Of a stretch of DNA of 57,460 nucleotides, positions 19,565 through 28,259 are shown piece by piece. Numbering within the stretch: the first letter of the stretch is position 1; every line of letters starts with the position of its first letter. The position numbers were made by a program, and so were the translations under genes. The notes under the pieces are model-generated. The model saw nothing but the letters and a program-made list of their open reading frames with translations, did not search any database and was not told where the DNA came from. Location of the stretch: NCBI GenBank assembly GCA_964560875.1, contig CAZLMW010000045.1, forward strand, positions 1-57,460, written 5' to 3'. Source of the stretch: CAZLMW01 sp964560875. GTDB lineage: Bacteria > Myxococcota_A > UBA9042.

Positions 19565-20818
19565 TCAGCGCCGTTCGACCGGCGGTGGCACGCGTTTTCC
19601 TGGCGCCACGCAGGCCGCATCATCGCGCCAGCAGGCAACCTCGCGGATGAACGTGAAGCCCTCGCAGAACAGCGGGTTGTTGGCACACGTCAGCTTGCCG
19701 GCGTCGTTGTAGCGGATGAAAGGCGTGCGGTTGCGGGCGTGGAGGGTCGAGTGTTCGTTGGTCAATTCGAACTCGGGCACCTTGGCCCAGCCGAGAATTT
19801 GGGTCATGACAATGGCCAGCCAGACCGCGACGTGGGCGAGGTTGAAGCGCGCGGCGAGCAGCTTGGGTTCGGGTAAACGCCGCGCGAGGGCTTCGATCCA
19901 GGGCACGGCCGCGTTGGCGAACGGGATGCAGAGCACCTTGGCGTAGAAGTCCTGCGCGAAGGCCCAGGTGGTCAGGGCGGCGAAGATCTCCATCAAGATG
20001 CCGGCGGCGACGCCATACAGGAGCCTGCCAAGCTGTGATTTCGGCACGGTCGCGGGGTCGGTGACCAGCAGGATGATCACCAGGGTTACGGGCGCCCAGT
20101 AGGGCGAAAAGATGAGCTGACCGACGACCATCTGCCAGCCGTGCAAGGCGAAGAGGCAGCCGAGAGTCGCGAGGACAACGGGCACTCGGGTCTGCACGAT
20201 GAGGCCGAGCAGGATGACGACCTCAGCCATGTTCGGCGCGAGGTTGAACTCGCGGGCCGTGTCGCCGTAGCCCAGCGCGGGCCAAATCAGCGTCGCCAGC
20301 CCGACCACGGAGATGCCAAACGCCGAGGGGTTCATGATGTGGCGACCGTTGCTGCGGACGATGACGGCCTTGGAGACGAGGGCGAGCCCGATCGCGGCGA
20401 CGGTGAGATAGGCCTGGCCGGGCAGGAAGAGCACAAAGAGGTTGGTCGAAAAGACGACAGGAAATGGGCCGGCGTTGATGCGCCAGCGGCCGCGGATGCT
20501 CAGGGCAAGCAGGGCGTCGAGGACGAGGGCGAACAGGACCTCGAGGCCGATCAGCGGCACGTAGTAGGCCAGTCGCCGGTAGTACATGCCCCAGTACGTG
20601 AAGATGCACAGCTGGATGAACGCCGGCAGCAGGTGGCTGAGCTTGAAATGGCGGCCGACGATGGCGCTGCTGCCGTCCTGCAGGGCACGGGTGCGGACGA
20701 AGGCGAGCGGGCCGAGCACCAAGATGACGGCGACCGTGGCCTGCACGACAACTTGCCAATCGGGGATCGTGCCCGGCGGCAACATCGGGATGATTGCGAT
20801 CGATCCGTGGTCGGCCAT
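19565..20818 (-). CDS. RnfD/NqrB-family integral membrane protein
   Basis: A 417-residue polytopic membrane protein with roughly ten hydrophobic segments. It has signature-like stretches of the NQR2/RnfD/RnfE family: NPSAFGIS mid-protein and TDPATVPKSQLGRLLYG later. RnfD and NqrB are subunits of ion-translocating ferredoxin- or NADH-linked electron-transfer complexes, where a conserved Thr carries covalent FMN; I cannot confirm such a site here. No other rnf or nqr subunit is in the window, so this is an orphan. RnfD-like orphans such as UnbU-type proteins also exist, which is an alternative assignment. The last ~70 residues are a soluble tail with three Cys (CANNPLFC, then ACW) plus one more near the end, unusual for the family. 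ATG start without a clear Shine-Dalgarno. Confidence 0.75.
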   Translation of the reverse strand: MADHGSIAIIPMLPPGTIPDWQVVVQATVAVILVLGPLAFVRTRALQDGSSAIVGRHFKLSHLLPAFIQLCIFTYWGMYYRRLAYYVPLIGLEVLFALVLDALLALSIRGRWRINAGPFPVVFSTNLFVLFLPGQAYLTVAAIGLALVSKAVIVRSNGRHIMNPSAFGISVVGLATLIWPALGYGDTAREFNLAPNMAEVVILLGLIVQTRVPVVLATLGCLFALHGWQMVVGQLIFSPYWAPVTLVIILLVTDPATVPKSQLGRLLYGVAAGILMEIFAALTTWAFAQDFYAKVLCIPFANAAVPWIEALARRLPEPKLLAARFNLAHVAVWLAIVMTQILGWAKVPEFELTNEHSTLHARNRTPFIRYNDAGKLTCANNPLFCEGFTFIREVACWRDDAACVAPGKRVPPPVERR

Positions 20819-20947
20819 ACCGCACGTTACACGGGGGACAGGGCGGCTGTCGCGGGGTGGGCAACGGGGTCATTTCGGGGGGTGATGCGCGGGGCCGGAT
20901 CTCTCTTTTTTTGACCGCTGGGGACGCTGTCCCACGATTGGCTCGAC

Positions 20948-21904
20948 ATGAACGAGCAAGCATCACGCATCGATACCCCCGTCTCCGGCCTCTCCGTCGC
21001 TACCGACCGATTTCTTCGGCATATGCGGCTCGAGCGCAACCTGAGCAACAACACAGTCACGGCATATGGTCGCGATCTGCAGCGGCTGTGCGCCTATCTC
21101 GAAGAGCGCCACAACCTGGTCAGCGCCACGCAGATGTCGCGCGATTCGCTGGTCGACTACCTGGTGCACCTGCGCGGTGAAGGTCTGGCCGATCGATCCG
21201 TCGCCCGCCACATGTCGTCGATCCGCATGTGGTGCCGCTACCTGGTCGACCGGGGCGTGCTGGACGACAACCCCGCCGCGATGCTCGACATGCCGCGGAC
21301 GCCGCAAACCGTCCCCGATGTCTTGACGCCCGAAGAGGTCGAGCGCCTGCTGGCTGTGCCCGGAACCGAGACCCCGCGTGCCCTTCGCGACACCGCGATG
21401 CTCGAGACGCTGTACGCCACCGGTGTTCGGGTCAGCGAGCTTGTCGGGCTGGCGATCAGCGACGTCGATTTCGACCGCAGCGTGCTCATCTGCATGGGCA
21501 AGGGTCGCAAAGAGCGCATGGTGCCGATCGGCGAACAGGCCCGGGCGACGCTGCTGCTCTACGTTCGTGAGGCACGTCCACGCATCACACGCCGTTCGGC
21601 CGCCCGCCGTCTGCGCCATGGCCCCCACGCGCCGCTCTTCATCACCGCGAGCGGCAAGGGCATGACACGGCAGGGGTTTTGGAAGCTCGTCAAGCGTTAT
21701 GCGCGCGACGCGGAGATCGACAAGCCGATTTCACCGCACCGGCTTCGTCACTCGTTTGCGACGCATATGCTCGCCGGCGGGGCGGATCTGCGCACGGTCC
21801 AGGCGTTGCTTGGCCACGTCGATATTGGCACGACGCAGATCTACACGAAGATCCATCGCGAGCGGCTTCGCGAAGTCTACGACCGCTACCACCCGCGGGC
21901 TTAG
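20948..21904 (+). CDS. xerD: Tyrosine recombinase XerD
   Basis: A 318-residue tyrosine recombinase. The N-terminal SAM-like DNA-binding domain (~20-110) is followed by the catalytic domain. Visible active-site residues are Arg in GVRVSELVGL (~161), Lys in GKGRKERMVP (~184), HRLRH (~264), the His of LLGHVDI (~290) and the nucleophile Tyr in TTQIYTK (~299). The C-terminal YDRYHPRA is typical of XerD rather than XerC, and length matches the ~300-residue Xer family. XerC/D resolve chromosome dimers at dif. No dif-like site, prophage or integron gene flanks it, so a housekeeping role is favoured. The upstream region has no clear promoter. Confidence 0.88.
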   Translation: MNEQASRIDTPVSGLSVATDRFLRHMRLERNLSNNTVTAYGRDLQRLCAYLEERHNLVSATQMSRDSLVDYLVHLRGEGLADRSVARHMSSIRMWCRYLVDRGVLDDNPAAMLDMPRTPQTVPDVLTPEEVERLLAVPGTETPRALRDTAMLETLYATGVRVSELVGLAISDVDFDRSVLICMGKGRKERMVPIGEQARATLLLYVREARPRITRRSAARRLRHGPHAPLFITASGKGMTRQGFWKLVKRYARDAEIDKPISPHRLRHSFATHMLAGGADLRTVQALLGHVDIGTTQIYTKIHRERLREVYDRYHPRA

Positions 21905-21919
21905 ACGAGCGGGTTGCGT

Positions 21920-23125
21920 TCAGCGAACCCGGCGCAGCGGCACCACCACACCACCTTGCTGACCAACACCGTCTGCTGACGGCGGCAAGTCATCGTTCGG
22001 TGGCGTCGCGTTGGCTTCGGCTTGAGCTTTGGCCTCGGCCTTGAGGCGAGCGGCGGCGAGCGCTTCTTGGCGGCGCTGCAGACCGCGACGGTTGCGACGA
22101 ATCATCGCGCGGCCACCGGCAAAGATGAACACGGCGAGGGCCAGCACGACGGCGCCCCAGGTCGGGTCTTCAGTCATGCGGATGGCGATGACGCTGGCGG
22201 TCAACAGCGCGCACACAAGGTACAGGATGAGCACGCTGGAGCGATGGCTGAGACCCGAATCGAGCAAGCGGTGATGGATATGGCCGCGGTCGGATGAAAA
22301 CGGTGAACGGCCCGACAACGCGCGCCTCATGAACGCGAAAACCGTGTCGAAGATCGGCAACCCGAGCGCGATGATCGGCAGGATCAGCGCCATGGCGGTC
22401 GCGCGTTTGCCCCAATCCCACAGCGCGGCGCTCGCGAACACGTAGCCGATCGTCATCGACCCCGAGTCGCCCATGAAGATCATCGCCGGTTCGAAGTTGT
22501 AGAGCAGAAAGCCCAGCGATGCGCCGGCCAGGCACGCGCCGAACAGAGCGAGGATCGGGAACCCGTCGAGCCACGCGATCGTGAACAGGGATACGGACGC
22601 GAAGAACGCCACCCCGCCCGCGAGACCGTCGAGACCGTCGATGAGGTTCATCGCGTTGACGACCGCCGCGACCCAAATGACCGTGACGGGCAGGCTGAAG
22701 GCGCCCATGTCGATGTTGAAGCCAAAGATCTTCATGCCGCTGAACGACAAGCCGCCGTACCAGAGCACCACCCCGACGAGGATTTGTACGGTGAGTTTGG
22801 GCCACGCGCCGACGCCCTTGAGGTCGTCGTAGAGGCCCAGGCCGAAGATCATCAAGAAGCCGAGGAAGAAGGAGAGCAGGCGGAGCTCTTCGTCTTTCAG
22901 CTGGTGGGAGTAGTTGTTGGTGTAGAAAAGCAGGCCGACGAGGGGCGCGAGGAATCCGGCCGCGATCGCGATGCCGCCAAGGCGCGGGATGGGATCTTCG
23001 TGGATCTTCCGCTCGCCGTCGGGAACGTCGTAAAACCCCAGTCGCTTGGACAGGCGGAGCACCACCGGCGTCATCAACGACGCAATTCCAATCGACAGGA
23101 AGAATGCAACGACCTGGGTGCGCAC
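21920..23125 (-). CDS. WecA/MraY-family undecaprenyl-phosphate sugar-1-phosphate transferase
   Basis: A 401-residue polytopic membrane enzyme of the polyprenyl-phosphate N-acetylhexosamine-1-phosphate transferase family, which starts synthesis of O-antigen, capsule or teichoic-type polymers by loading a sugar phosphate on undecaprenyl phosphate. Motifs in order are GLYDDLKGVGAWPKL, NLIDGLDGLAGG, FMGDSGSMTIGYVFA and a cytoplasmic His motif HIHHRLLDSGLSH. The His motif favours the WecA/TagO branch over MraY. The GTG at 23125 is preferred: GGAG lies upstream, and the product then begins directly with the first membrane helix, whereas the longer frame overlaps the heparinase gene. A charged tail of ~60 residues ends the protein. 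A terminator-like element separates it from the polysaccharide genes upstream. Confidence 0.88.
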   Translation of the reverse strand: MRTQVVAFFLSIGIASLMTPVVLRLSKRLGFYDVPDGERKIHEDPIPRLGGIAIAAGFLAPLVGLLFYTNNYSHQLKDEELRLLSFFLGFLMIFGLGLYDDLKGVGAWPKLTVQILVGVVLWYGGLSFSGMKIFGFNIDMGAFSLPVTVIWVAAVVNAMNLIDGLDGLAGGVAFFASVSLFTIAWLDGFPILALFGACLAGASLGFLLYNFEPAMIFMGDSGSMTIGYVFASAALWDWGKRATAMALILPIIALGLPIFDTVFAFMRRALSGRSPFSSDRGHIHHRLLDSGLSHRSSVLILYLVCALLTASVIAIRMTEDPTWGAVVLALAVFIFAGGRAMIRRNRRGLQRRQEALAAARLKAEAKAQAEANATPPNDDLPPSADGVGQQGGVVVPLRRVR

Positions 23126-23185
23126 CGGGAACTCCGCTCTAGCCAACCTGTTAGGTGTGTTGCCAGCGACCGCAAAAGGGTTGCG

Positions 23186-23216
23186 AAAAAAAAGCGGCCG
23201 GTGCCTACCACCGCGC
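23186..23216 (-). terminator. Rho-independent terminator after heparinase-like gene
   Basis: Read on minus, a hairpin with a 5-bp core (CGGTG/CACCG, 5-nt loop) extended by GCG/CGC across a 2-nt bulge is followed by eight T residues (23193 to 23186). It overlaps the stop codon of the heparinase-like gene, and would end the polysaccharide transcript before the WecA-like gene. Confidence 0.5.
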
Positions 23217-24950
23217 GGTAATGGAGGCAAGCAACGATTGCACCGCCGCCGGATCAGGCGCGCGTTCTCGCGAAAGAAACAGCCAGCTTCGGTGGTCGGC
23301 ACGGGGATGATAGACGACGGACTGGCAGGGCGCTTCACGGCCGCGTTGGGGAAACCGTCTGTCGGGGCGGATGTCCAGCGGCAAGTTGCTCAGTAGGTGA
23401 ACGCCGGCCGGGTCGATGATGGCGTGGGTGTCCGCGATGGGGCGGGCCGCAACCCCGTGGGACAGGCGCAAGCGGGCCGTGACATGACGTCCGGTCGCGA
23501 CAGTGTCGGCGATAAGCACGCCTTCGAGGGCCGCTCCGGCTGAGAGGACGGCGACGAGGCGGTCGTGGCTATGGCGATCTTCGGGCCAGCGGTGACGGGC
23601 GAGGCAATAGGCGATCGAACCGTTGACGCTGTGGTCGAGAACGTCGACGGCCCCACGCTCCCCGACCCGAAATGCGCCCCACAGCTCGATCCCGGGCGCG
23701 CCGTCCAGTTGGACCGTCGAGTGCGCGGCGGCGCTGCGGTTCCAGGGTCGCTGCTTGTCGCCTTCATACCCGCACAACCCGGCGTCGGCCACGATCGTTC
23801 GGCCGTCGATGTTGATCGCTACGGAGAGCGCGTCGTCGTGGGCATGGCCGGGTTGATTGGTCCACGCGGGTTGGGCGGTGTGGACAACGACATGTGCGCT
23901 TGGCGATCGCGCGGCGAAGACGCTCGCATGCGGATCGGGATTGCACCCGGCGCCACCGCGGTTTGCTTCGGCGTTGGCCAGACGGCCGCGCAGGAGAGGA
24001 CATGCGTCCAGCGTGCTGGGATCGGTGTCGCCGAACGCGGGCAGCGTGCCATCGGGGTGGGCAACAGCGGCCATCCAGGAGACGGCGCGGTCGGCGGCGG
24101 CCTGGATATCGGCGGCGGATGCTCCGGCCAGCAGGGCGACGTTGAGGGCGTCCTCGGTTAGCAGGGCGTGGTACATCGGGCTGGCTTCAACGTGGGCGCC
24201 GTCGCCGTGGAGCTGCGCTTCGAAAACGGTAGTGGCGCGGGCGAGCCAATCCGCCGGGCGCTTGTGAATCGAGCCGAAGACGGCGTCGGCGGCTGCGAGT
24301 CCGAAGTGGTCAACAAGCAGGTGATTGCCATCGAGATGCCGTTCGAGCAGCGCGTCGAGGGCAAACGTGGCGGTCGCAGCGGTGTGCAGCGCGGTCTTTT
24401 GCAACTTGGCGGCGCTGGCGGACTGGGGACCAACCGCGAGCCGGGAAGCTGCACGCAGACACGCCAGGGCGCGACGAGCGCGCGGATAAGGCTCCCAGGC
24501 GACAGCGATTTGCGGGGCTTTGTGCCGCCACGCCTGTAGACCTTGCGCCGCCAACTCGAGAGCGGCGGGCGATCCGTCCGAGATAAGCGCGTCGAACCAC
24601 TCGAGGTAGGAGGCCTCGTAACGTTGCAGCGGATGCGCACCGGCGGTCGACCAATCAGCTGGCGGAAACGGCCCCTGGACACGACCGGCCAACACGAGCG
24701 TTTCGGCCAAGAGCGTCGGCGCGCCCGGTGCAACGTCATCGACCAAAGCGCTGCCGAGCCGGCGCAGAGCCGCGCAGTCCGCCTGGTCAACGGCCGCATC
24801 TGCGCGCCCACGCCAGCGCTTCACCAGCGCCGGAAGCAGCGGCCGCCATGCTCTCTTGCGAGCGATATTGACCAGGCGCGCGCCGTGCATCGCGACGGGG
24901 AGAGGTCCAAGGGTGCGAACCAGGCGACCGACGTCGGGCGTCTTCATCAT
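23205..24950 (-). CDS. Heparinase II/III-family protein
   Basis: A ~581-residue protein with an alpha-helical N-terminal half (alpha/alpha toroid-like) and a beta-rich C-terminal half, as in heparinase II/III and alginate-lyase relatives that cleave uronic-acid-containing polysaccharides. The family-like segment NQPGHAHDDALSVAINIDGR contains the conserved GHAHDD stretch and is followed by VADAGLCGYEGDKQRPWNRS and AAHSTVQLDG. No clear signal peptide is visible. Such proteins are common in exopolysaccharide clusters. The ATG at 24950 shares its A with the TGA of the upstream glycosyltransferase (TGATG), so translation is coupled. TTG 24953 is in frame but less likely. Substrate unknown. Confidence 0.82.
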   Translation of the reverse strand: MMKTPDVGRLVRTLGPLPVAMHGARLVNIARKRAWRPLLPALVKRWRGRADAAVDQADCAALRRLGSALVDDVAPGAPTLLAETLVLAGRVQGPFPPADWSTAGAHPLQRYEASYLEWFDALISDGSPAALELAAQGLQAWRHKAPQIAVAWEPYPRARRALACLRAASRLAVGPQSASAAKLQKTALHTAATATFALDALLERHLDGNHLLVDHFGLAAADAVFGSIHKRPADWLARATTVFEAQLHGDGAHVEASPMYHALLTEDALNVALLAGASAADIQAAADRAVSWMAAVAHPDGTLPAFGDTDPSTLDACPLLRGRLANAEANRGGAGCNPDPHASVFAARSPSAHVVVHTAQPAWTNQPGHAHDDALSVAINIDGRTIVADAGLCGYEGDKQRPWNRSAAAHSTVQLDGAPGIELWGAFRVGERGAVDVLDHSVNGSIAYCLARHRWPEDRHSHDRLVAVLSAGAALEGVLIADTVATGRHVTARLRLSHGVAARPIADTHAIIDPAGVHLLSNLPLDIRPDRRFPQRGREAPCQSVVYHPRADHRSWLFLSRERAPDPAAVQSLLASITARW

Positions 24951-26194
24951 CAACCCGCAGCGGCGATGAGCACGTCGGCATAGCGCATCGCAAGACGCGC
25001 CCGGTCGTTGTGCTGCTCGACATAGGCGCGGCCCGATCGGCCGTAGTCGGCGGTCTTGTCGGCGTCGGCAAGCAAACTCTCGATGCTGCTGAGCAGTTCG
25101 TCGAGATCACCAGCGCCGGACACCGGCCCGGAGTTTGCGTTGGCCGCGATCCGCGTGACCTCGCCAGCGGCGCTCAGAATCACTGGCCGCTGCGACGCCA
25201 TGCACTCGTAGATCTTGCTCGGCACCGTGTGCGTGTCTTTGCGGGGCCGCAGAATCACCAGCGCAGCCCAGGCCCGACCGTAGAGCGCGGGCACGAGCTC
25301 TCGACCTACCGGTCCGCCGATATGCACATTGTCGAGGCCTTCGCGCGCGACCCTTTCTTTAAGGTGTTCGCGCAACGAGCCATCGCCGATAAGCGCGAAA
25401 TGGACGTCGTCTTTGCCCGCGTTTTTGCGCGCGGCGGCGGCATCGAGCACGAGATCAAGCCCCTGGGGCGGGTTGAAGACGCCCGCGTACAGCACGATCT
25501 TGGCGCCAGCAGGTACCCCGGCATCCGCGAGGACCTTGGCGGCTTCGTCCCCATTGGCCTTGCGACGCTGGTCGAACAACGCGAGATCGACGCCGTTGGG
25601 AATCACGTGCGTTTGACCCGCGGGTGCACCAAGTTCGATGAGCCGCGTCTTCTTGCCGTCGCTTACGGTCGTGACGGCGGCCGACCGACCGAGCACCACA
25701 CTGTTGAGGCGATGCAGCGCCATGACGGCGGGCCCAGCCTTCACGCGACCGGCGTTGATGACCGCTTCGGGCCAGATGTCGCGCACATCGAGCACATGAG
25801 GCACCCCAAAGCGACCGGCGAGCAGCATCGACGTGTACCCGACGGTCGGAGGCGGCGTTGTCCCGACCACGATGTCTGGCTTGAGATCGCGCAACGCACC
25901 CTGGACCAACGAGCTCGCCGCGAATGTGGCGTAGAGCATCGCCTTGCGGACCGGCGTATGACCGCCAAGGGCGAGGATCGGCGTGCGAATGACGTCGATA
26001 CCGCCGACTGTTTCGCGCGCAAAAGGCCGCTGCTGGTGGTCGGCGTAGATGCGGCCTTGCGGGAAGTTGGGAAACGTCGTCAGCACGGTGACGTCGTGGC
26101 CCGCGCGCACAAGGTGGCTGCCAAAATCGCCGAAACGCGCGGCTGGGGCGCCCATCTCGGGATGAAAGAACTGGGAAACGACGAGAATACGCAT
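24950..26194 (-). CDS. Family 4 (GT-B) glycosyltransferase
   Basis: A 414-residue GT-B glycosyltransferase of the GT4/WbuB-like type that transfers sugars from nucleotide donors during polysaccharide assembly in the cytoplasm. The N-terminal domain opens MRILVVSQFFHPEMGAPAAR and contains GHDVTVLTTFPNFPQG, typical of WbuB/WcaI enzymes. The C-terminal donor-binding domain has KIVLYAGVFNPPQGLD, FALIGDGSLREHLKE and VPSKIYECMASQRPV, which holds the acidic E of the EX7E-like motif. ATG 26194 is preferred over an in-frame TTG at 26203. Overlap with the heparinase-like gene indicates an operon; with the WecA-like enzyme it suggests an O-antigen or exopolysaccharide locus. Donor and acceptor are unknown. 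Confidence 0.9.
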   Translation of the reverse strand: MRILVVSQFFHPEMGAPAARFGDFGSHLVRAGHDVTVLTTFPNFPQGRIYADHQQRPFARETVGGIDVIRTPILALGGHTPVRKAMLYATFAASSLVQGALRDLKPDIVVGTTPPPTVGYTSMLLAGRFGVPHVLDVRDIWPEAVINAGRVKAGPAVMALHRLNSVVLGRSAAVTTVSDGKKTRLIELGAPAGQTHVIPNGVDLALFDQRRKANGDEAAKVLADAGVPAGAKIVLYAGVFNPPQGLDLVLDAAAARKNAGKDDVHFALIGDGSLREHLKERVAREGLDNVHIGGPVGRELVPALYGRAWAALVILRPRKDTHTVPSKIYECMASQRPVILSAAGEVTRIAANANSGPVSGAGDLDELLSSIESLLADADKTADYGRSGRAYVEQHNDRARLAMRYADVLIAAAG

Positions 26195-26272
26195 GGTCGG
26201 CAACGAACCAGGCCTGCAGTGGGCGGGGGCGGTCCCGACAAGAGCCGCGGGACCGGGGGAGGGAGCAACGGT

Positions 26273-26758
26273 CTACTTGACTCGCGTGAGGTGGCCGGTG
26301 CGGCGCGGGGTCAAAGTCTCGGCGCCGCCGTCGACCACACGCAGGCCGCCGGTGGGTTCGGGGCTGACGAACGGCTCGCCGCCGGGCTCTTCTTCGTCGC
26401 TGTCGGCGATCAGGGCGGCGCGGAGCTCAAGCGGCATATCCGGCGCCCAGACACGCATTCGTTCGCGGCGGGCGTCGCTGATGGCGAACACAGCCGCCCA
26501 CGGCACCCGGCAAGGGAAGCGCGCGCCGGAAAAGGAAAGGGACGCAAAGACGGTTGAGTCATCGAAGCGGAAATCGTCGATCTGAAAGCGGTACGAGTAG
26601 TTCAGCACCAGCCAAGGGCGGCCCTGTAGGTGCTGGGGAACGTCCACTCCCTCGCGGCGAGCATCGATATGAAGGGCGGCGATCCCCTCTTCGAGCAGCG
26701 CCGCGAAAACGGCCTGCTTTGCTTCGAACTGCGGGAGTCTGCCCTTGCCAGCCGACAT
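26273..26758 (-). CDS. SspB-like ClpXP adaptor
   Basis: A ~161-residue protein resembling stringent starvation protein B, the adaptor that delivers ssrA-tagged and other substrates to ClpXP. The SspB-like core is ALLEEGIAALHIDARREGVD, then QGRPWLVLNYSYRF, ASLSFSG and CRVPWAAVFAIS (residues ~20-100), the small beta-barrel region that binds ssrA tags. As in SspB, a disordered acidic and Pro-rich tail follows and the extreme C-terminus is basic and hydrophobic (GHLTRVK), equivalent to the ClpX-binding tail. ATG 26758 has GGAG 9 nt upstream; ATG 26773 is an in-frame alternative. It lies between a GNAT gene and the polysaccharide genes. Confidence 0.75.
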   Translation of the reverse strand: MSAGKGRLPQFEAKQAVFAALLEEGIAALHIDARREGVDVPQHLQGRPWLVLNYSYRFQIDDFRFDDSTVFASLSFSGARFPCRVPWAAVFAISDARRERMRVWAPDMPLELRAALIADSDEEEPGGEPFVSPEPTGGLRVVDGGAETLTPRRTGHLTRVK

Positions 26759-26824
26759 CTTCGTTCGCTCCATCGCGCCGCCGTTGGGGTCCGGTCCAAG
26801 TCGACCGCAGCGGACCTGCCAAGT

Positions 26825-27343
26825 CTACGCCGTTTCGACGCCCGCGTCTTGTGCCTCATCAACGTCATCGAGGTCGAATGTGTAGCTGAACCGTTCGCGG
26901 CCCAGGCGCATGAACCCGAGGCTGCGATAGAGCAGCGCGGCAGCGTCGTTGCCGTGGTAGGCCTCGAGGTCGATGCCGCGAATACCCCAGTCTTCGGCAA
27001 GGTCCATCAGACCTTCAACAAGATCGCGCCCATAGCCGCGGCGCCGAGCGTGCTTTCCGACATACAGCTCTTCGATCCACAGGGCGCGACCGGCGAATTT
27101 CACGCTGAGCATGCGGCTCGCGACCAGCACACCAGCGGCTTGTCCGCCCTCTTTTTCACGCGCCACGAGCACCACCGCGCGGGGATCGACAAGCATCGAA
27201 TCGAAGACCCTGGCGAGGGCCTCCAGGTCGACGTCCATGCGCAGGTACGCGAGATCTTCGGCGAACAGGTCGACAACAGCGGCCCGATCGGTCGGGATGG
27301 CCTCTTCGACGATCGCCTCGAGAAACGCGCCATGCTCGCTCAT
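26825..27343 (-). CDS. GNAT-family N-acetyltransferase
   Basis: A ~172-residue acetyl-CoA-dependent N-acetyltransferase. The GNAT acetyl-CoA loop appears as LYVGKHARRRGYGRDLVEGL (Q/RxxGxG/A-type), preceded by the beta strand ALWIEE and followed by IDLEAYHGNDAAALLYRSLG, the typical motif B with Tyr and a late Phe (LGFMRLGRERFSYTF). The pattern is close to diamine and amino-acid acetyltransferases, but substrate cannot be assigned. ATG 27343 has CGGAG 11 nt upstream; ATG 27367 is possible. The C-terminus is acidic. It is the first gene of a minus-strand run leading into the SspB-like adaptor about 65 nt downstream. Confidence 0.85.
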   Translation of the reverse strand: MSEHGAFLEAIVEEAIPTDRAAVVDLFAEDLAYLRMDVDLEALARVFDSMLVDPRAVVLVAREKEGGQAAGVLVASRMLSVKFAGRALWIEELYVGKHARRRGYGRDLVEGLMDLAEDWGIRGIDLEAYHGNDAAALLYRSLGFMRLGRERFSYTFDLDDVDEAQDAGVETA

Positions 27344-27565
27344 GTTGATGCTCCGTCGTGGTGCCATTTGCCGCCGCGGGGATCGCTCGGACGACGTTGC
27401 GGCGCGCCATCAAGTGATGCGTCGAGCCTACAGCGGTTGGCTCCACCTTGCCTAGCCGACCGGCCGCCCATGGCAACGATCGCGATGGCGGTGAATCGAT
27501 GCACCGCCGCCCCGTTTTGCATGACGTTGCCGCGTGATAGCTTTCCGGCAAGCAAGGAGATGCCC

Positions 27566-28129
27566 ATGTCCGTCGCTTCCCGCCTCGTAGTCGCGCTACT
27601 GACCGCCGGCTTGGCCCTCACCGCTCCCGCCATCGCCAGCGCCGTCGATTCAGCGCCCCGCGTCAAGCCGCGCAGGGGCGTCCGCAAGCACTTCAAGCGG
27701 CCCAAGAAGAAGAAGGCGAAAAAGCGCGCAGGCAAGGGCAAGCTGCAGCCGATCGGCATGGTGAAGACGTTCCCGAAGGGCTCGCCCCTGTGGGTCGTGC
27801 GCGAGGCGTTCAAGTGCGCGCTCGACTACGACGAAGGTTCCGGTTTTGGCTGCTACGTCGAGCACAACGCCGAGATCAACAAGCAGACCCCGCGCGCCAA
27901 GCGCCACCTGCGCGCCTACCAGTGGAAACACTTCCGCAAATGGGCCGCGACCTACGTCTTGCCGGGCAAACAGTTCACGCTGCTCGTGACGCGCTGGGCC
28001 CCCGAACGCATCTCCGGCAGCACCCGCGACGTTCGGATCTACCTGCGAAGCCGCCAGCGCGATAACCCGGCGCCCTGCATGATGCGGCGCGAGGGTGGCG
28101 TCTGGAAGATCTACGCCAACAGTCTGTAA
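27566..28129 (+). CDS. Secreted basic protein of unknown function
   Basis: A 187-residue exported protein. AAGGAG at 27554-27559 fits the ATG at 27566 (6-nt spacing) better than the ATG at 27560, which directly abuts it. A typical type I signal (cleavage likely after AIASA, ~residue 27) is followed by a very basic stretch (KRPKKKKAKKRAGKGK, ~residues 47-62) and a globular part with three Cys (one in AFKCALDY, one in GFGCYVEH, one in PAPCMMRR), ending VWKIYANSL. No known domain is recognised. The basic stretch could bind anionic polymers such as LPS or nucleic acid, but that is speculation. Monocistronic and divergent from the GNAT gene. Confidence 0.7.
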   Translation: MSVASRLVVALLTAGLALTAPAIASAVDSAPRVKPRRGVRKHFKRPKKKKAKKRAGKGKLQPIGMVKTFPKGSPLWVVREAFKCALDYDEGSGFGCYVEHNAEINKQTPRAKRHLRAYQWKHFRKWAATYVLPGKQFTLLVTRWAPERISGSTRDVRIYLRSRQRDNPAPCMMRREGGVWKIYANSL

Positions 28130-28137
28130 TCAAATGC

Positions 28138-28166
28138 CATTTGAACGTCGCTGTCATTTGAACGTC
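28138..28166 (+). repeat. Two direct copies of CATTTGAACGTC
   Basis: CATTTGAACGTC occurs at 28138-28149 and 28155-28166 in the convergent gap between the secreted basic protein and dnaE. The first copy also forms an inverted repeat with CAAATG at 28131-28136. A palindrome AATGAGCTCATT lies at 28200-28211. No T-run makes these a standard terminator. Confidence 0.6.
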
Positions 28167-28259
28167 TCTGAGACATTCCAATGAGCCCGGCGACCTTCGA
28201 ATGAGCTCATTTAGGCTGCAGACGAAATAAACCCGGACGTGCGCTGGCGACGATTCGCG

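Noticed and set aside
20890..20936. Stem GGGGAC/GTCCC next to a T-run upstream of xerD
   Set aside because: The T-run is on the wrong side of the stem for a terminator in either direction.
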